Shown piece after piece: positions 62,585-64,000 of a stretch of DNA of 64,000 nt. The notes under the pieces were generated by a model that worked only from the letters and a program-made list of their open reading frames with translations, did no database searches and was not told where the DNA came from. The DNA comes from Capra hircus (taxonomy: Eukaryota > Chordata > Mammalia > Artiodactyla > Bovidae), in the NCBI RefSeq assembly GCF_001704415.2, contig NW_017189517.1:12411167-12475166 (forward strand). Reading direction: 5' to 3'. The first letter of the stretch is position 1, and the number at the start of each line of letters is the position of its first letter. Position numbers and translations under genes: made by a program.

Positions 62585-63221
62585 AAACTTGAATACATAA
62601 CTCATATTTCTCAAAACCTCAATATCTTCTGCTTCAGTCACCAGAGAAAATGGGAGCTACTGTTAGATCTGATTCGTGGTTATCTATTTATTTCAGTTAC
62701 CTTGGGATGATACTAGAAATTCACCTGGTGCTAGGGTATGTTCAATTCTTTCCTTCCTTCATTCCTTCTTTCCTTTATTCTATAACCACTTACTGTTGAT
62801 TTCTTTATGCATAACACTATGCAAGATGCTATGTAAAAAAAAAAAGATGCTATGTAAGATATGACGAAATTTAATGCAAGGCTAATTCCTATCAATGTTC
62901 TAAAAAACATTAAATACCCTTGTGAAAAAAAAGAGACACACAAATTTAAAGTTTGTCAGGATTAAGGTGATTCACGCTTCAGAAGACCTAGTTCTCTGAA
63001 GTCCAGATTATGTGTGATACTTTTATGAAGCACCAGTTGCTGAGATACAAAAAAAAAAAAAAAAAAGCCTTTGTGAATGTCAGATGAATACAAAATGGTA
63101 CTTGCAGAATTCACTTGATCCCTGCCCCTCAAAACTCATCACTTTGAATGTGAAGGACATACTGTGGCACCCTATCAAATATTTGAATTATTTTTATGTC
63201 ACTTAAATTTTCAAAGAACAC
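62585..63221. other. Unassigned block with pyrimidine tract and A18 run
   Basis: No gene recognised. A pyrimidine tract at 62747-62776, a tandem 'agatgctatgtaa' pair at 62823-62859, and an A-run of about 18 at 63050-63067 that might be a retroposon tail. Confidence 0.4.
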
Positions 63222-63400
63222 ATTATGTTACTTATTCTTCAATTAAACAAATTTTTATTGAGTGCTACCATGTGCCTCACACTGTCCTGGTCTTGAGGAT
63301 ACCGCAAAGAACAAAAGTGACAAAAAATTCCTGTTCTTCTGGAGCTTACATTGCAGCAGAGGGAGATAAACGAGAAATCAAATAGAGACATGAAACAGGA
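63222..63400 (-). mobile_element. L2 LINE 3' terminus
   Basis: Antisense: 'aacaaatttttattgagtgc', 'accatgtgcctcacactgtc', 'gcaaagaacaaaagtgaca', 'tctggagcttacattgcag'. Confidence 0.75.
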
Positions 63401-64000
63401 AAATCTCATACAGAGATGTGACATGCAGGTATAAGAAGAATTGGCATGCTCCTTCTCAAATATTAGCTATTTTTTGTCCCATTGCAAATGAAACTAACAG
63501 TGGTTTCCTGTTTCTCACTTTGCTCTTCATTTGTACTGTTAACAGGCTGTATCTGCAATATCTAACCATCTTGTTTGAGGGATACTTTCATAGATTCAAA
63601 GACTCATTGAAATAGAGTCTATTTTCCCCAGATTCCACTGACCAGATTGTACTAAGATTGTGGCAAAAGTATCAAAATCTTGCCCACAGATACCCCAAAT
63701 TTTTCTGAGAATTCCCATGAGTGCTGTCAGTTGATGACAGATTAGTCCTGGTTATCATTTACCACATCATAAAGAGCTTAGAATCCACAGATGCAGACCC
63801 CACATAATGTGCACCACAGTCTTCTCTGAGACTGGAACTCTGTTTTAATCACCATGATCACTAGCCTCCCCTTAGATATTGGGGAGACTGGAAATCTATT
63901 AATACTATGCTCGACATTGGGGATGTGGCACCCTGATGCTGAAGATCCATCGCACAGTTCTTACAAAGTTAAACTACTCTCCTTTCGCCATTATTTTTTA
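63401..64000. other. Unassigned block to window end
   Basis: No recognised gene or repeat. The frame 63418-63615 (65 codons, plus) lacks recognisable similarity. Confidence 0.4.

Noticed and set aside
62930..63080. A18 run as the tail of a retrocopy
   Set aside because: The only possible target repeat ('ttgtgaa') is too short, and no body sequence is recognised.

Overview
The window looks like nuclear DNA of a bovid ruminant (cattle, buffalo, sheep or goat; I cannot tell which). The evidence is the repeat content. BovB (an RTE-type LINE) is present in at least 15 copies. The BovB-dependent SINEs Bov-tA and BOV-A2 occur throughout. There are also artiodactyl CHR-type tRNA-derived SINEs, ruminant L1 3' ends and a short ruminant-type mariner MITE. 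Below these lies a general mammalian layer: L2, MIR, old L1M, hAT-Charlie MITEs, an hAT transposase fossil and an ERVL-class relic. I found no host protein-coding exon, rRNA or functional tRNA gene. Essentially every long open frame is inside, or antisense to, a transposable element, so the window reads as intergenic or deep intronic DNA. Family names are from recognition of consensus motifs by eye, without a library search.

Layout. 1-4.5 kb: L1 tail, MIRs, CHR SINE, a BovB with a perfect 14-bp target-site duplication (TSD), and an L2 split by an L1. 4.5-7.6 kb: an old antisense L1M opened by a probable retrocopy and by a younger L1 carrying two SINEs. 7.6-21 kb: scattered SINEs, two larger BovB fragments (10.1-11.1 and 13.3-14.7 kb, the latter with about 450 uninterrupted BovB codons), MER5-type MITEs and several repeat-poor blocks. 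21-30 kb: nested L1/BovB/MIR/L2, including two oppositely oriented BovB copies in one L2. 30-38.6 kb: an L1-dense stretch with four antisense-then-sense L1 structures typical of 5' inversion (twin priming). 39-45 kb: one L2 expanded by an L1, a near-full-length degenerate BovB and a BOV-A2. 45-56 kb: BovB, L2, old L1M, SINEs, a mariner MITE and the longest repeat-poor block (48.8-50.6 kb). 56-62 kb: an hAT transposase fossil, then an antisense ERVL-type LTR/pol relic, both riddled with young insertions. 62-64 kb: purine-rich simple repeat, L2 and unassigned sequence.

Functional links. BovB supplies the retrotransposition machinery that Bov-tA and BOV-A2 parasitise, because the SINE A-body and 3' end are BovB-derived. 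That explains their co-occurrence and similar 3' ends. Ruminant L1 is the second active lineage and the likely source of the A-tailed insertions. All coding copies seen are truncated, frameshifted or both. The most unusual observations are a perfect 56-bp direct repeat (22707-22762 and 23213-23268), a perfect 16-bp inverted repeat holding AP-1-like cores (15113-15293), two candidate retrocopies with target-site duplications, the cluster of inverted L1s, and a mariner terminus stranded inside an L1.
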